Positions 21,134 through 28,825 of a stretch of DNA of 28,825 bases are shown here, one piece after another (position 1 is the first letter of the stretch; every line of letters begins with the position of its first letter). The stretch covers positions 1-28,825 of the forward strand of contig CAZEFW010000124.1 in NCBI GenBank assembly GCA_964511535.1, written 5' to 3'. A program made the translations under genes and the position numbers. The notes below the pieces were generated by a model, which did not search any database, had not been told where the DNA came from, and saw only the letters and a program-made list of their open reading frames with translations. Origin of the DNA: CAZCFB01 sp964511535. Lineage in GTDB: Bacteria > Myxococcota_A > Polyangia > GCA-2747355 > CAZCFB01.

Positions 21134-21166
21134 CCGCGGGCCGGTACTATAGTATAGTGTCCGCGG
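21134..21166. promoter_or_regulatory. Divergent promoter/operator region between the two biosynthetic operons
   Basis: Within the 129-base gap 21063-21191, CCGCGG (21134-21139) and CCGCGG (21161-21166) flank ACTATAGTATAGT. TATAGT occurs twice (21148-21153 and 21153-21158), and the sequence read backwards gives TATACT, so -10-like boxes exist on both strands. No convincing -35 hexamers are visible, which suggests an activator or alternative sigma factor. Confidence 0.4.
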
Positions 21167-21191
21167 CGAAACCCGCCATGTGGTTAAACCC

Positions 21192-22325
21192 ATGAATTTT
21201 TCGCCATATTTACGGCTTGCCAGGGGGATGATTCTCAGAGATCGGCCGATCTATGTGCACTACGGCGTGACGACCCGGTGCAACCTGAAGTGCCGCTCCT
21301 GTGTGATCTGGAACCGCGACTCGGAGGCCGAGGAGCTGTCCGTGGTGGAGGTTCACGAGCTTGCGCGGGTGCTGTCGGATCTCGGCACGGTGCAGGTGAG
21401 CCTGGGCGGCGGCGAGCCGGCCATGCGCAAGGACCTGCCCGACATGGCCCGGGCGTTCCTGGATCACGACATCCGCGTGCGGGTGCTGAGCAACGGCGTG
21501 GCCATGACCCCCGGCCTGGCCAGGCGGCTGGTGGACGCCGGGGTGCGAGACTTTTCTTTCTCGGTGGATTCGCTGCGACCCGACGTGCAGGAGCACATGG
21601 ACGCGGCCCGGGGCACCTTCGACAAGCGCATGGACAACCTGATGTCCCTGGCGGACATCGTGCCCTCGCGTGACTCGGTGCCCCTGATCAACACGGTCAT
21701 CACCCCGCGAAACTATGACGAGGTGCCGCGGATCATCGACCTGGCAGAGGCCCTCGGGTTCTTCACCTCGGTGATCCCGGTGCACCTCGCGGGCATCGAC
21801 GCCCCCGATGAGCACCGGTTCTACTCCGCGGATGGCACCCTGCGCTTCGCCCACGAGCACCACGAGCCCCTGCGCGCGGTGTACCGCCAGATCCGCAGCC
21901 GCAAGCGCAAGGGCGGCCGCATCATCAACTCCTCGGCCTTCCTGGAGGGCTCCGTGCGGTACCTCACCACCGGCTCGGCCCAGTGGCCCTGCCGAGCCGG
22001 GGAGCTGTTCCTCTCGGTGGCCCCCGACGGCCAGGTGTCGGCCTGCCACGCGTTCGAGGGCCGCCACGGCGTGCACTTCCGCGACCTGCCCGAACAGCTG
22101 GCCAGGCCGGGGTACGTGGACGAGGTGCGCGAGCTGGTGGCCGGGTGTGAGGGGTGCTACCGGCCCTGCTGGGCCGAGGTGGGCTTCATGGTGCTCGATC
22201 CCATGAGCACCCTCGAGATGGTGCGCAACCAGCTCATCGCCCGCCGGGAGCGGGGGGCGCCCGACCTGGCGCGCGCACGGGAGCTGCTGGCGCAGGCCGC
22301 CGGCGAACAGGAGGCGCGACCGTGA
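21192..22325 (+). CDS. Radical SAM enzyme with C-terminal Cys cluster (SPASM-like)
   Basis: A 377-residue protein. CNLKCRSC (Cys30, Cys34, Cys37) is the 4Fe-4S/SAM motif, followed by VSLGGGEPAMRKDLP and VLSNG. The C-terminal part has WPCRAGELFLSVAPDGQVSACHAFEG and VAGCEGCYRPCWAE, the layout of a SPASM/twitch auxiliary cluster. It has no N-terminal cobalamin domain, unlike the three genes after it. By class it could abstract hydrogen to install a crosslink, dehydrogenation or epimerisation; substrate unknown. ATG 21192 is chosen over GTG 21180. No Shine-Dalgarno sequence is visible, and a five-codon frame starting at 21178 ends across this ATG. It is the first gene of the plus operon and overlaps the next by 4 bases. 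Confidence 0.85.
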   Translation: MNFSPYLRLARGMILRDRPIYVHYGVTTRCNLKCRSCVIWNRDSEAEELSVVEVHELARVLSDLGTVQVSLGGGEPAMRKDLPDMARAFLDHDIRVRVLSNGVAMTPGLARRLVDAGVRDFSFSVDSLRPDVQEHMDAARGTFDKRMDNLMSLADIVPSRDSVPLINTVITPRNYDEVPRIIDLAEALGFFTSVIPVHLAGIDAPDEHRFYSADGTLRFAHEHHEPLRAVYRQIRSRKRKGGRIINSSAFLEGSVRYLTTGSAQWPCRAGELFLSVAPDGQVSACHAFEGRHGVHFRDLPEQLARPGYVDEVRELVAGCEGCYRPCWAEVGFMVLDPMSTLEMVRNQLIARRERGAPDLARARELLAQAAGEQEARP

Positions 22326-23719
22326 GGATCGTGCTGGTCAACCCGGGGCAGGACGACGCCCTCGGCTCGGAAGCTGGCGACCTCGGCGCCACCGGCTCGG
22401 GCCCCTACCCGCCCCTTGGGCTGCTCTACCTGCAGGCTGCCGCCGAGGCCAGCGGGAACCACAGGGTCGACCTGGTGGACGGCAACATCCCCCTGTCGCT
22501 GGCGCGCTCCATCTCCCAGGATCGTCACGACGCCGCGCCCGGGCTTGTGGGGGTCACGGCGCTGACGCCGAACCTGCCCTCGGTGCTGCGCGCCGTGCAG
22601 ACCCTGCGCGCGGCCTACCCCTCCGCCCGGGTGGTGGTGGGAGGGCCGCACGTGGAGCTGTACCCACACGAGACAGCGGCGTTGCCCGGCGTGGATTATG
22701 TCCTGCCGGGAGAGGCGGAGCTGACCTTGCCCGCCCTGGCCGACCGGCTCGAGGACGCCGCCGCCGCCCCGGCGCCGGGCGTGCTGCGTCCGGCAGACCT
22801 GGGCCTGGACGACGAGGCCCTGCTGCCTGGCGTGGACGACCTCCCGGCGCCCGACCGGCAGCGCCTCGTGTGGCGCCTGTACCGCGGCCTTGCTGGCGAG
22901 GATCTGGTGTTCGCCACCATGCTGAGCAGCCGCGGGTGCCCGCACAAGTGCACCTTCTGCTCCACGCCACGGGGGCGCTGGCGCCACCGCCAGGTGGCGG
23001 ACCTGGTGGACGAGATGGAGCGCTGCGCGGCCATGGGCGCGCAGCACATCTACTTCGTGGACGACACGTTCCCCATCAAGGGCCAGCGCCTGGCCGAGCT
23101 GTGCGACGCGCTACGGGCCCGCCCGCACCTGCCGCCGTGGAGCTGCCGCACCGCCGCCCTGGGCCTCACCGAGCAGAACCTGAGCCTCATGCGTCGCGCC
23201 GGCTGCGAGCGGATCCAGCTCGGGGTGGAGACCTGCACCCAGGAGGGGCTGAAGGTGCTGGGCAAGCGCGCCACCCTGGAGCAGATCCAGGACAGCTTCG
23301 CCGCCGCCCGCCGCGCCGGCATGCCCACCATGGCGTACTTCATGATCGGCCTGCCAAACGAGCGCGGCCCGGCCGACGTGCGTCGGACGCTCTCGTTCGC
23401 CAGGCAGCTGAACCCGGACTACGCCCTGTTCAACGTGCTGACCCTCTACCCCGGCACCGCTCTGCTGCGCCAGGCCGAGGAGCGGGGGCTGGTCGACCCG
23501 GGTGTCTGGGACGCCTACGCGCGCGATCCGCGCCCCGACTTCGAGCCCCCTGTCTGGGACGAGCACATGACCCGGGACCAGCTCTACCAGCTGCTGGACG
23601 AGGCGTACCGGAAGTTCTACCTGCGCCCGACGGTGGTGCTGGCCCAGCTGCGCAAGGGGGGCCTGGTGCCCAAGGCCCGCGCCGGGCTGCGCATGCTCGG
23701 CTCCCGGTTCCTCTCCTGA
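22322..23719 (+). CDS. B12-binding-domain radical SAM enzyme (1 of 3)
   Basis: A 465-residue protein. It starts at GTG 22322 inside the GTGA overlap with the previous stop, with AGGAGG 7 bases upstream. The N-terminal 1-150 region has the Rossmann-like cobalamin-binding pattern (RIVLVNPG, PPLGLLYLQAAAE, VGVTALTPNL, VVVGGPHVELYP, DYVLPGEAE) without an obvious DxHxxG, as in many class B enzymes. The radical SAM core has SSRGCPHKCTFC (Cys206, Cys210, Cys213), IYFVDDTF, IQLGVET and YFMIGLPNE. The tail RKFYLRPTVVLAQLRKGG is typical of this family. By class these are methylases, ring-forming or C-C bond-forming enzymes acting on unactivated carbons, including hopanoids, bacteriochlorophyll, GDGTs and natural products. 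Substrate is unknown. Confidence 0.9.
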   Translation: MRIVLVNPGQDDALGSEAGDLGATGSGPYPPLGLLYLQAAAEASGNHRVDLVDGNIPLSLARSISQDRHDAAPGLVGVTALTPNLPSVLRAVQTLRAAYPSARVVVGGPHVELYPHETAALPGVDYVLPGEAELTLPALADRLEDAAAAPAPGVLRPADLGLDDEALLPGVDDLPAPDRQRLVWRLYRGLAGEDLVFATMLSSRGCPHKCTFCSTPRGRWRHRQVADLVDEMERCAAMGAQHIYFVDDTFPIKGQRLAELCDALRARPHLPPWSCRTAALGLTEQNLSLMRRAGCERIQLGVETCTQEGLKVLGKRATLEQIQDSFAAARRAGMPTMAYFMIGLPNERGPADVRRTLSFARQLNPDYALFNVLTLYPGTALLRQAEERGLVDPGVWDAYARDPRPDFEPPVWDEHMTRDQLYQLLDEAYRKFYLRPTVVLAQLRKGGLVPKARAGLRMLGSRFLS

Positions 23720-23720
23720 C

Positions 23721-25247
23721 ATGCGACCGACCCTGCTCATCACCCCCTTCGGCTTCCAGAACCAGGGGGTCCGTCTGCTGGCCGCAGTGCTGGAGCAGGC
23801 GGGGATCCCGGCGCCGGTGCTCTACGTCAAGGGGTGGCGCAACAACGACGTGCAGCTGCCCACCGAGCAGGAGCTCGACCTGTTCGACGCGTACCTGACC
23901 GAGCGCGCCCCCGCCGTGGTGGGCTTCGGCTTCGGCACGCCCTACGTCTCGCTGGTGCGCCAGCTCACCGCCCGGGTGCGGCGGGTGCTGCCCGACGCCC
24001 ATGTCGTGTGGGGCGGCGTGCACCCCACCATCATGCCGGAGGACGGCGTGGGCCACGCCGACTCCATCTGCGTCGGCGAGGGCGAGGGACCCATGGTGGA
24101 TCTCTCCCGCGCCGTGGCCAGCGGCAGCCCCCCCGACGGCATCCCGAACCTCTGGATCTGCCGCCCTGACGGTGAGGTGCAGCGCAACCCGCCCCGGCCC
24201 CTGATCCAGGACCTGGACGACCTGCCCTGGGGCAGCCTGGGCCAGCTCGACACCGCCTTCATCGACGACGGCGCGTTGACCCGGGGCGACCCCCAGGAGG
24301 ACAACGCGCTGTACCGCATCTTCGCCTCCCGGGGCTGCCCTTACGGCTGCGCCTTCTGCTACAACAGCCAGTACCGCGAGATCTACAGCGGCCTCGGCAA
24401 GTACCATCGCGTGCGCTCGGTGGAGTCGGTGATGGTGGAGCTGGAGCAGGCGAAGCGAGATCGTCCCGGGCTGCGCACGGTGCGCTTCGACGACGACACC
24501 TTCGTGTTCCCCCGCGCCTGGCTCGAGGCGTTCGCGCGCGAGTACCCCCGGCGGGTGGGCCTGCCCTTCGACATCCTGCTCAACCCGATGGCGAGCAAGG
24601 AGGAGAACCTGCGCCTGCTGCGGGACACCGGGCTGATCCATGTACAGGTCGGCATCCAGGGCGCCAGCGAGGAGGAGGTGGAGCGGCAGTACGCGCGCAA
24701 GGGCTCCAACCAGCGGCTGCTGGAGCTGGCGCGGCAGCTGCACGATCTGGGCGTGGCGGTGACCTACGACGTCATCCTGGACAATCCCCTCGACACCCGG
24801 GCCGAGAAGCAGGCCATGCTCGACCTGCTGCTTCAGCTGCCGCGGCCCTTCAACCTGTTCATCTACTCGTTGGTGGTGTTCCCGCGCTCCCAGACCGCCC
24901 GGACCCTGCTGGCCGAGGGGCTGATAACCGAGCAGGAGATCGAGGGGGTAGCGACCAAATCGTTCGAGCAGTTCCGTCTGACCCTCGACTACCCTCGCCC
25001 GGCCGAGGACACCTTCTACGCCAGCCTGATCTCGCTGGCCTCCAAGGGCTTCGTGCCCCGGGCCGCCCTGCGCGCCCTGAGCCGCAGCGAGCAGCTGAGG
25101 CGCAGCCCGACGCCGGTGCGGCTCGCGGCGGAGGCGGCCAACTTCGTCAAGCTGGGTCAGGTGGGCCTCAATATGTTGCGGCGTGGGGAGTTGTCCAGGT
25201 TCAAGCTCAAGGAGTACGCTTCCTACCGGCGGCGCCTTATCCAGTGA
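23721..25247 (+). CDS. B12-binding-domain radical SAM enzyme (2 of 3)
   Basis: A 508-residue protein. The N-terminal cobalamin-type domain is seen in LLITPFGFQNQGVRLLAAVLEQAG, VVGFGFGTPYVSLVRQL, HVVWGGVHPTIMPED and ICVGEGEGPMVDL. The radical SAM motif is SRGCPYGCAFCYN (Cys206, Cys210, Cys213), followed by TVRFDDDTFVF, VQVGIQGASEEE and a VTYDVILDNP segment. The C-terminal part differs from the other two B12 enzymes: it lacks the FYLRP tail and ends with a longer helical region. The start ATG is 1 base after the previous stop, so translation is probably coupled. It has the same functional class as its neighbours but the sequence divergence suggests a distinct step. Substrate is unknown. Confidence 0.9.
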   Translation: MRPTLLITPFGFQNQGVRLLAAVLEQAGIPAPVLYVKGWRNNDVQLPTEQELDLFDAYLTERAPAVVGFGFGTPYVSLVRQLTARVRRVLPDAHVVWGGVHPTIMPEDGVGHADSICVGEGEGPMVDLSRAVASGSPPDGIPNLWICRPDGEVQRNPPRPLIQDLDDLPWGSLGQLDTAFIDDGALTRGDPQEDNALYRIFASRGCPYGCAFCYNSQYREIYSGLGKYHRVRSVESVMVELEQAKRDRPGLRTVRFDDDTFVFPRAWLEAFAREYPRRVGLPFDILLNPMASKEENLRLLRDTGLIHVQVGIQGASEEEVERQYARKGSNQRLLELARQLHDLGVAVTYDVILDNPLDTRAEKQAMLDLLLQLPRPFNLFIYSLVVFPRSQTARTLLAEGLITEQEIEGVATKSFEQFRLTLDYPRPAEDTFYASLISLASKGFVPRAALRALSRSEQLRRSPTPVRLAAEAANFVKLGQVGLNMLRRGELSRFKLKEYASYRRRLIQ

Positions 25248-25263
25248 CCGAGGAAGAGACCTC

Positions 25264-26694
25264 ATGCATATCTGGCTGATCAACCCTCCCATCAAGCGAG
25301 ACGAGCCATCCGGGCTGGGCGCAGTGGTCGACAGCCTGTTCTACAACTCGCCTCCCATCGGGCTGCTCTCCCTCGCCGCGGTGCTGGAGCAGGAGGGCCA
25401 CAAGGTCACCGTCACCGACAGCCCGGTGGACGGCCATGTCATGAAGGACCTGGCGCGCATGGCCGCGCGCATGCGCCCGGACCTGGTGGGGTTCACCGCA
25501 ACCACCTCCTACCACGACAACGCGGCAGCCGGCGCCAGCGCCATCAAGGAGGCGCTGGACCCTGCCCCGCCCGTCTGCATCGGCGGGCCCCACTTCAACG
25601 CCAACCCTGAGTTCCTGCAGGCGTACCCCCAGGTGGACTTCGGCGTCTACGGCGAGGGAGAGTTCACCCTCAAGGAGGTGGTGGAGGCGCTGGAGCGGGG
25701 CGACGAGGTGGCCGACGTGCCCGGGGTGGTGACGGTCGAGGACGGCGAGCTGCGATACGCGCCGCCGCGCGCGCCGCTGCAGGACCTGGACATCCTGCCG
25801 TTCCCGTCGCGGCACCTGGTGGACCTCACGCGCTACCGCCCGCTGCCCAACGACCAGAAGGAGCTGCCCAAGACCAGCATCATCGGCAGCCGCGGGTGCC
25901 CCTTCTCGTGCATCTTTTGCGACAAGAGCACCTTCGGCAAGAGCTACCGCGCGCGCTCGCCGCAGAAGGTGGTGGAGGAGATGCACCTGGTGGCCGAGCA
26001 GTTCGGCATCCGGGACGTGGCCATCGTGGACTCGACGTTCACCCCCAACAAGCGCCGGCTGTTGGCAATGCTGGATGCCATGGAGGCCTCGCCGCCGCCG
26101 GTGACCTGGACCTGCTCCTGCCGCGCCAACATCCTCGACGAGCAGAGCCTGCGGCGCATGAAGGCCCTCGGCTGCTGGAAGATCCGCATCGCCATCGAGA
26201 GCGGCAACGAGGAGATCCTGAAGCGGATCCGCAAGGGGATCTCCAAGGAGCAGTTCGAAAAGACCGTGGCCACCGCCGCCAGGCTCGGCTTCCAGGTCAA
26301 GGGGTTCTTCATGCTCGGGCACCTGGGCGAGACGCGCCAGACCATCCAGGACACCCTCGACTTCGCGCTGAAGCTTCCCCTCACCGACGCCACGATCCAG
26401 ATCTGTACGCCGCTACGGGGGACGCCGCTGTACGAGCAGTGCCGCAAGCACGGCAAGCTGCTCTCTCACGAAGATCAGATGTACTCCTTCTTCCAGCCGG
26501 TGTTCATCCCCGACGGGCTGACGGCCGAGGAGCTGCAGGCGGCTCACCGTCGGTTCTACCGCCGCTTCTACCTGCGGCCGCAGCTGATCTGGCGCAGCTT
26601 GAAGCACGCGCACACCATCACCGACGTCACCAAGTACATCCGCGCGGTGCCCCTGGTGTTCAACGTCATGTTCACCAACGCCGCCAACGATTAG
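25264..26694 (+). CDS. B12-binding-domain radical SAM enzyme (3 of 3)
   Basis: A 476-residue protein. ATG 25264 is chosen because it begins directly with the domain (HIWLINPPIK) and has GAGGAAGAG upstream. The N-terminal cobalamin-type domain shows PPIGLLSLAAVLEQEGHKV, LVGFTATTSYHDN, VCIGGPHFNANPEF and FGVYGEGE. The radical SAM core has SRGCPFSCIFCDK (Cys212, Cys216, Cys219), VAIVDSTFTPNKRR, IRIAIESGNEEILK and GFFMLGHLGETR, with the C-terminal tail RRFYLRPQLIWRSLK. It is closest in layout to the first B12 enzyme of the operon. It is the last gene of the plus operon, 16 bases after the preceding gene, and its TAG overlaps the stop of the convergent gene. Substrate is unknown. Confidence 0.9.
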   Translation: MHIWLINPPIKRDEPSGLGAVVDSLFYNSPPIGLLSLAAVLEQEGHKVTVTDSPVDGHVMKDLARMAARMRPDLVGFTATTSYHDNAAAGASAIKEALDPAPPVCIGGPHFNANPEFLQAYPQVDFGVYGEGEFTLKEVVEALERGDEVADVPGVVTVEDGELRYAPPRAPLQDLDILPFPSRHLVDLTRYRPLPNDQKELPKTSIIGSRGCPFSCIFCDKSTFGKSYRARSPQKVVEEMHLVAEQFGIRDVAIVDSTFTPNKRRLLAMLDAMEASPPPVTWTCSCRANILDEQSLRRMKALGCWKIRIAIESGNEEILKRIRKGISKEQFEKTVATAARLGFQVKGFFMLGHLGETRQTIQDTLDFALKLPLTDATIQICTPLRGTPLYEQCRKHGKLLSHEDQMYSFFQPVFIPDGLTAEELQAAHRRFYRRFYLRPQLIWRSLKHAHTITDVTKYIRAVPLVFNVMFTNAAND

Positions 26695-28825
26695 TGAACA
26701 ACCTGCCGTAACCTCACCTTTACCGTCTTCCCAGAATCGACCTTAACTTTGTGGGCGAAGTCCCGGAAGCGGTCGAAGCCCTTTCCCGGGCGCAAGGTGG
26801 TGGCCACGGCGCGGTCGGTGGGGTTGTGAACCTTGACGGTGGCGGTCTCGAGGCCCACGCCGGGGATGAACAGCACGCGCAGGTCGGGGTTATCGCACAC
26901 CACCGGGTGCCCCACGAACAGGTCCCGGTCGCCGTCGTGCAGGTCCACCTGCAGCAGCCCGTTGCCCAGGAAGTCCACACCCACCGGGTAGTAGGGATCC
27001 CTGAGGGCGCGGAGCTGGACGTAGCGATGGTGCCGCGGGTTGCCGCGGTGCCAGCCCGGCGGCCACTCGGTGCGCAGGATCCGGTTGTCGCCGCGGTACC
27101 AGAGGCCGGCGCTCCATCGCGGGTTGAGGCCCGAGATCCTCACCGGCAGGGGCAGGGCGAGGGCGGCGCGGCCGAAGCGCCCGGAGAAGCCGCCGCCGTG
27201 GGCCCGGATCCCGAGCATCAGCTGGGTGCCGGTGATCTCGCCGGCGGTGGCCTTGACCAGGTAGGCGGGCGGTCCGGAGATGCCGAGCCTGGCGGCCACC
27301 TCGTCGGCCAGCTCCCTGGATCGCTGATACGAACGGTAGCGCGGCAGCCAGCTGTACTCACCCCGGGCTGCCAGGGGCAGGGTCAGCAGGGCGATGCGGG
27401 CGCGGATCTCTGTGCCGGCCGCCAGGGTCTCGCCACGGCGCCCAACACCGAGCTGCAGCAGGGTGGACGCCTTGCCCCCGGGGCGCGGGTCCCGCACCAC
27501 CAGGGCATGCATGGCGCGGTCCAGGGGGTAGGCCGCGGTGACGGTGGGGTAGATGGCCGCATACTGCCCCGGCTGCACCGCCGCGGTGAACCGCGCGCGG
27601 GCGCCGGTGGGACGCACATCACGGTATCCCCCCTGGCCGTCGGGCAGGACCAGGTGGTCCAGGGCGCCCGGCGCCAGCTTGCGGTTGGAGCTGGTGAAGA
27701 GCACCACCCCGGGGGTCTGGGCCAGGATTACTTGCTGCTTGAGGACGATGTGGAACTCGCGGACCACCAGATCGGGCCCCGGCGGGAGGCGGGCCAGGAT
27801 GGTCTGGCGCATGGTGCCGGTGTAGAGCGGGTTCGGCGCCAGGGTCGCCGCGTAGGCGCCGCCTGGCAGGCCGGGCCCGTCCCAGAAATGGTCCAGGTCG
27901 TGGGAGATCTCCGCGCCGAATCGGCTCACCAGGTGTGACCGCCGCATGGCCGCGTGGCGCCCCGGTGGTCTGGCGCGCTTGCCCGTCAGGTCCGTGGCCA
28001 CCAGGGCCGGAAAGCGGATGGTCGAGCCCGGGCCGGGCACCAGCGTCACGGAGTGTTCGGTGCCTCGCAGGCGCACCTTGCCCCGGTCGAGCAGCACCTT
28101 GCCCAGGGGGCCCAGGTCGTTCATGTTGTCGCCGGCCATGCCGAAGCTGAGCTCCTGCACGTTGGTGTGGCGCGACCAGGACACGGCCCGCCTGCCGCGG
28201 CGGTCGGTGGCCACGAGCACGAAGCTGTGCTGCCGGTCGTGCAGCGCGTCCACCGTCTCGGACAGCTCACGGGCGCCGCCGGGCAGGAAGCGCCGGTACA
28301 GGGCGCCGCCGTCCAGCAGCTGTACCTCTCGCAGGCCCGCAGGGGCGCGTACATGCAGCCGCACGCGGATGCGCTCGCGGCCCGTACGCGCCAGATCGGT
28401 GGTGCCCCAGTTGGCCGCGTTGAGGGTCACCACCTCGGGCCCGGCCGAGGCGAAGCCGGCCTTGAAGTACCTACCCCGCGCCTTGTTCAGCCCCTGGATC
28501 GCGGCCAGCACGCCGGCAGGGGAGCTGGCGCGGACCCAGGCCTGCATGCCCCGCGTGGCGGCGGCGCGCACCCCGGCGGGCGTGTCCACCAGGTGCACGG
28601 CCGTGGCGAACAGGCTGAGGCCCTCGCGCTGCAGCTGCAGGTAGGTCGCCTGGTCCGCGACCTGCAGCTTGCCGTGCTCCCACACCTGCAGCGCGAAGCC
28701 GTAAAAGGAGCTGTGCAGCCGGGCCGGGCGGTGGTTGTGCGGGAAGGGCAGCATGATCATGGGCGGCACCGGCTCCAGGGCCATGCGCAGGGTGCCGTTG
28801 TGCAGGATCTTCTTGCCCGGCGTGC
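26691..28825 (-). CDS. Large protein of unknown function (N-terminus outside the window)
   Basis: The minus-strand frame is open through the window end, so the protein is longer than the 711 or so residues visible. An internal ATG at 28784 exists, but in-frame sequence upstream (GKKILHNGTLRMALEP) reads as coding. Visible features are FATAVHLVDTPAGV and RAAATRGMQAW, then a beta-rich stretch (RVRLHVRAPAGLREVQLLDGG, HSFVLVATDRRGRRAVSWSRHTN, DNMND) that looks like an immunoglobulin-like or PHP-C-terminal module. Further beta-rich segments run to the C-terminus (VGVDFLGNGLLQVDLHDGDRD, LETATVKVHNPTDRAVATTLRPG, KTVKVRLRQVV). It is probably extracytoplasmic, but the export signal is not in view. It is convergent with the radical SAM operon; the two stop codons overlap within TTAG. 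No family is assigned. Confidence 0.7.
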   Translation of the reverse strand, partial: TPGKKILHNGTLRMALEPVPPMIMLPFPHNHRPARLHSSFYGFALQVWEHGKLQVADQATYLQLQREGLSLFATAVHLVDTPAGVRAAATRGMQAWVRASSPAGVLAAIQGLNKARGRYFKAGFASAGPEVVTLNAANWGTTDLARTGRERIRVRLHVRAPAGLREVQLLDGGALYRRFLPGGARELSETVDALHDRQHSFVLVATDRRGRRAVSWSRHTNVQELSFGMAGDNMNDLGPLGKVLLDRGKVRLRGTEHSVTLVPGPGSTIRFPALVATDLTGKRARPPGRHAAMRRSHLVSRFGAEISHDLDHFWDGPGLPGGAYAATLAPNPLYTGTMRQTILARLPPGPDLVVREFHIVLKQQVILAQTPGVVLFTSSNRKLAPGALDHLVLPDGQGGYRDVRPTGARARFTAAVQPGQYAAIYPTVTAAYPLDRAMHALVVRDPRPGGKASTLLQLGVGRRGETLAAGTEIRARIALLTLPLAARGEYSWLPRYRSYQRSRELADEVAARLGISGPPAYLVKATAGEITGTQLMLGIRAHGGGFSGRFGRAALALPLPVRISGLNPRWSAGLWYRGDNRILRTEWPPGWHRGNPRHHRYVQLRALRDPYYPVGVDFLGNGLLQVDLHDGDRDLFVGHPVVCDNPDLRVLFIPGVGLETATVKVHNPTDRAVATTLRPGKGFDRFRDFAHKVKVDSGKTVKVRLRQVVH

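Noticed and set aside
21178..21195. Five-codon frame before the first plus-strand radical SAM as an attenuator leader peptide
   Set aside because: It has no run of regulatory codons and no clear terminator/antiterminator pair; kept only as a remark on possible re-initiation.

Overview
The window is GC-rich, gene-dense bacterial chromosomal DNA. It most resembles a Myxococcota-type (former Deltaproteobacteria) genome. The reasons are a giant Ser/Thr kinase fused to a STAND ATPase and WD40 propellers, several lipoproteins with long Pro/Asp/Lys-rich spacers followed by Cys-rich or FGE-like domains, and many secreted proteins of unknown function. The species cannot be named from the sequence. No rRNA, tRNA, transposase or CRISPR array was found.

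Layout. (1) 1-5093: 5'-truncated kinase/nSTAND/WD40 signalling protein. (2) 5214-7634: a secreted alpha/beta-hydrolase-like protein and, convergent to it, a small coiled-coil protein; hairpins and an octamer repeat lie between them. (3) 7856-11284: a visibly less GC-rich stretch with an FGE-like lipoprotein, a parallel beta-helix protein and a small beta-rich protein. (4) 11521-13919: a VTT/DedA-like membrane protein, then a 162-bp intergenic element that can fold as a cloverleaf, then a probable ATC-hydrolase-family protein (TTG start) and a lipoprotein. (5) 13951-16142: a zinc-ribbon/DUF2007-like membrane protein translationally coupled to a Cys-rich lipoprotein whose frame is interrupted by one UGA, a candidate selenocysteine codon with a SECIS-like hairpin at the right distance. 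(6) 16143-16443: a repeat-filled intergenic region. (7) 16438-26694: two operons diverging from a 129-bp region. The minus operon holds a Tes/MJ0619-like radical SAM enzyme, an LPG-synthase-TM-type membrane protein, a lipoprotein and a GT-A glycosyltransferase. The plus operon holds four radical SAM enzymes, the last three with N-terminal cobalamin-binding-type domains. (8) 26691-28825: a large protein of unknown function, cut by the window end.

The strongest candidates for something new are the five-radical-SAM divergent cluster (inferred to build or remodel a lipid or other hydrophobic, probably glycosylated product), the UGA-containing lipoprotein, the cloverleaf element, and a family of short ATGACA-core tandem arrays. 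Those arrays sit directly 3' of stop codons, always in the same orientation relative to the upstream gene, and at one site they supply the start codon of the next gene.
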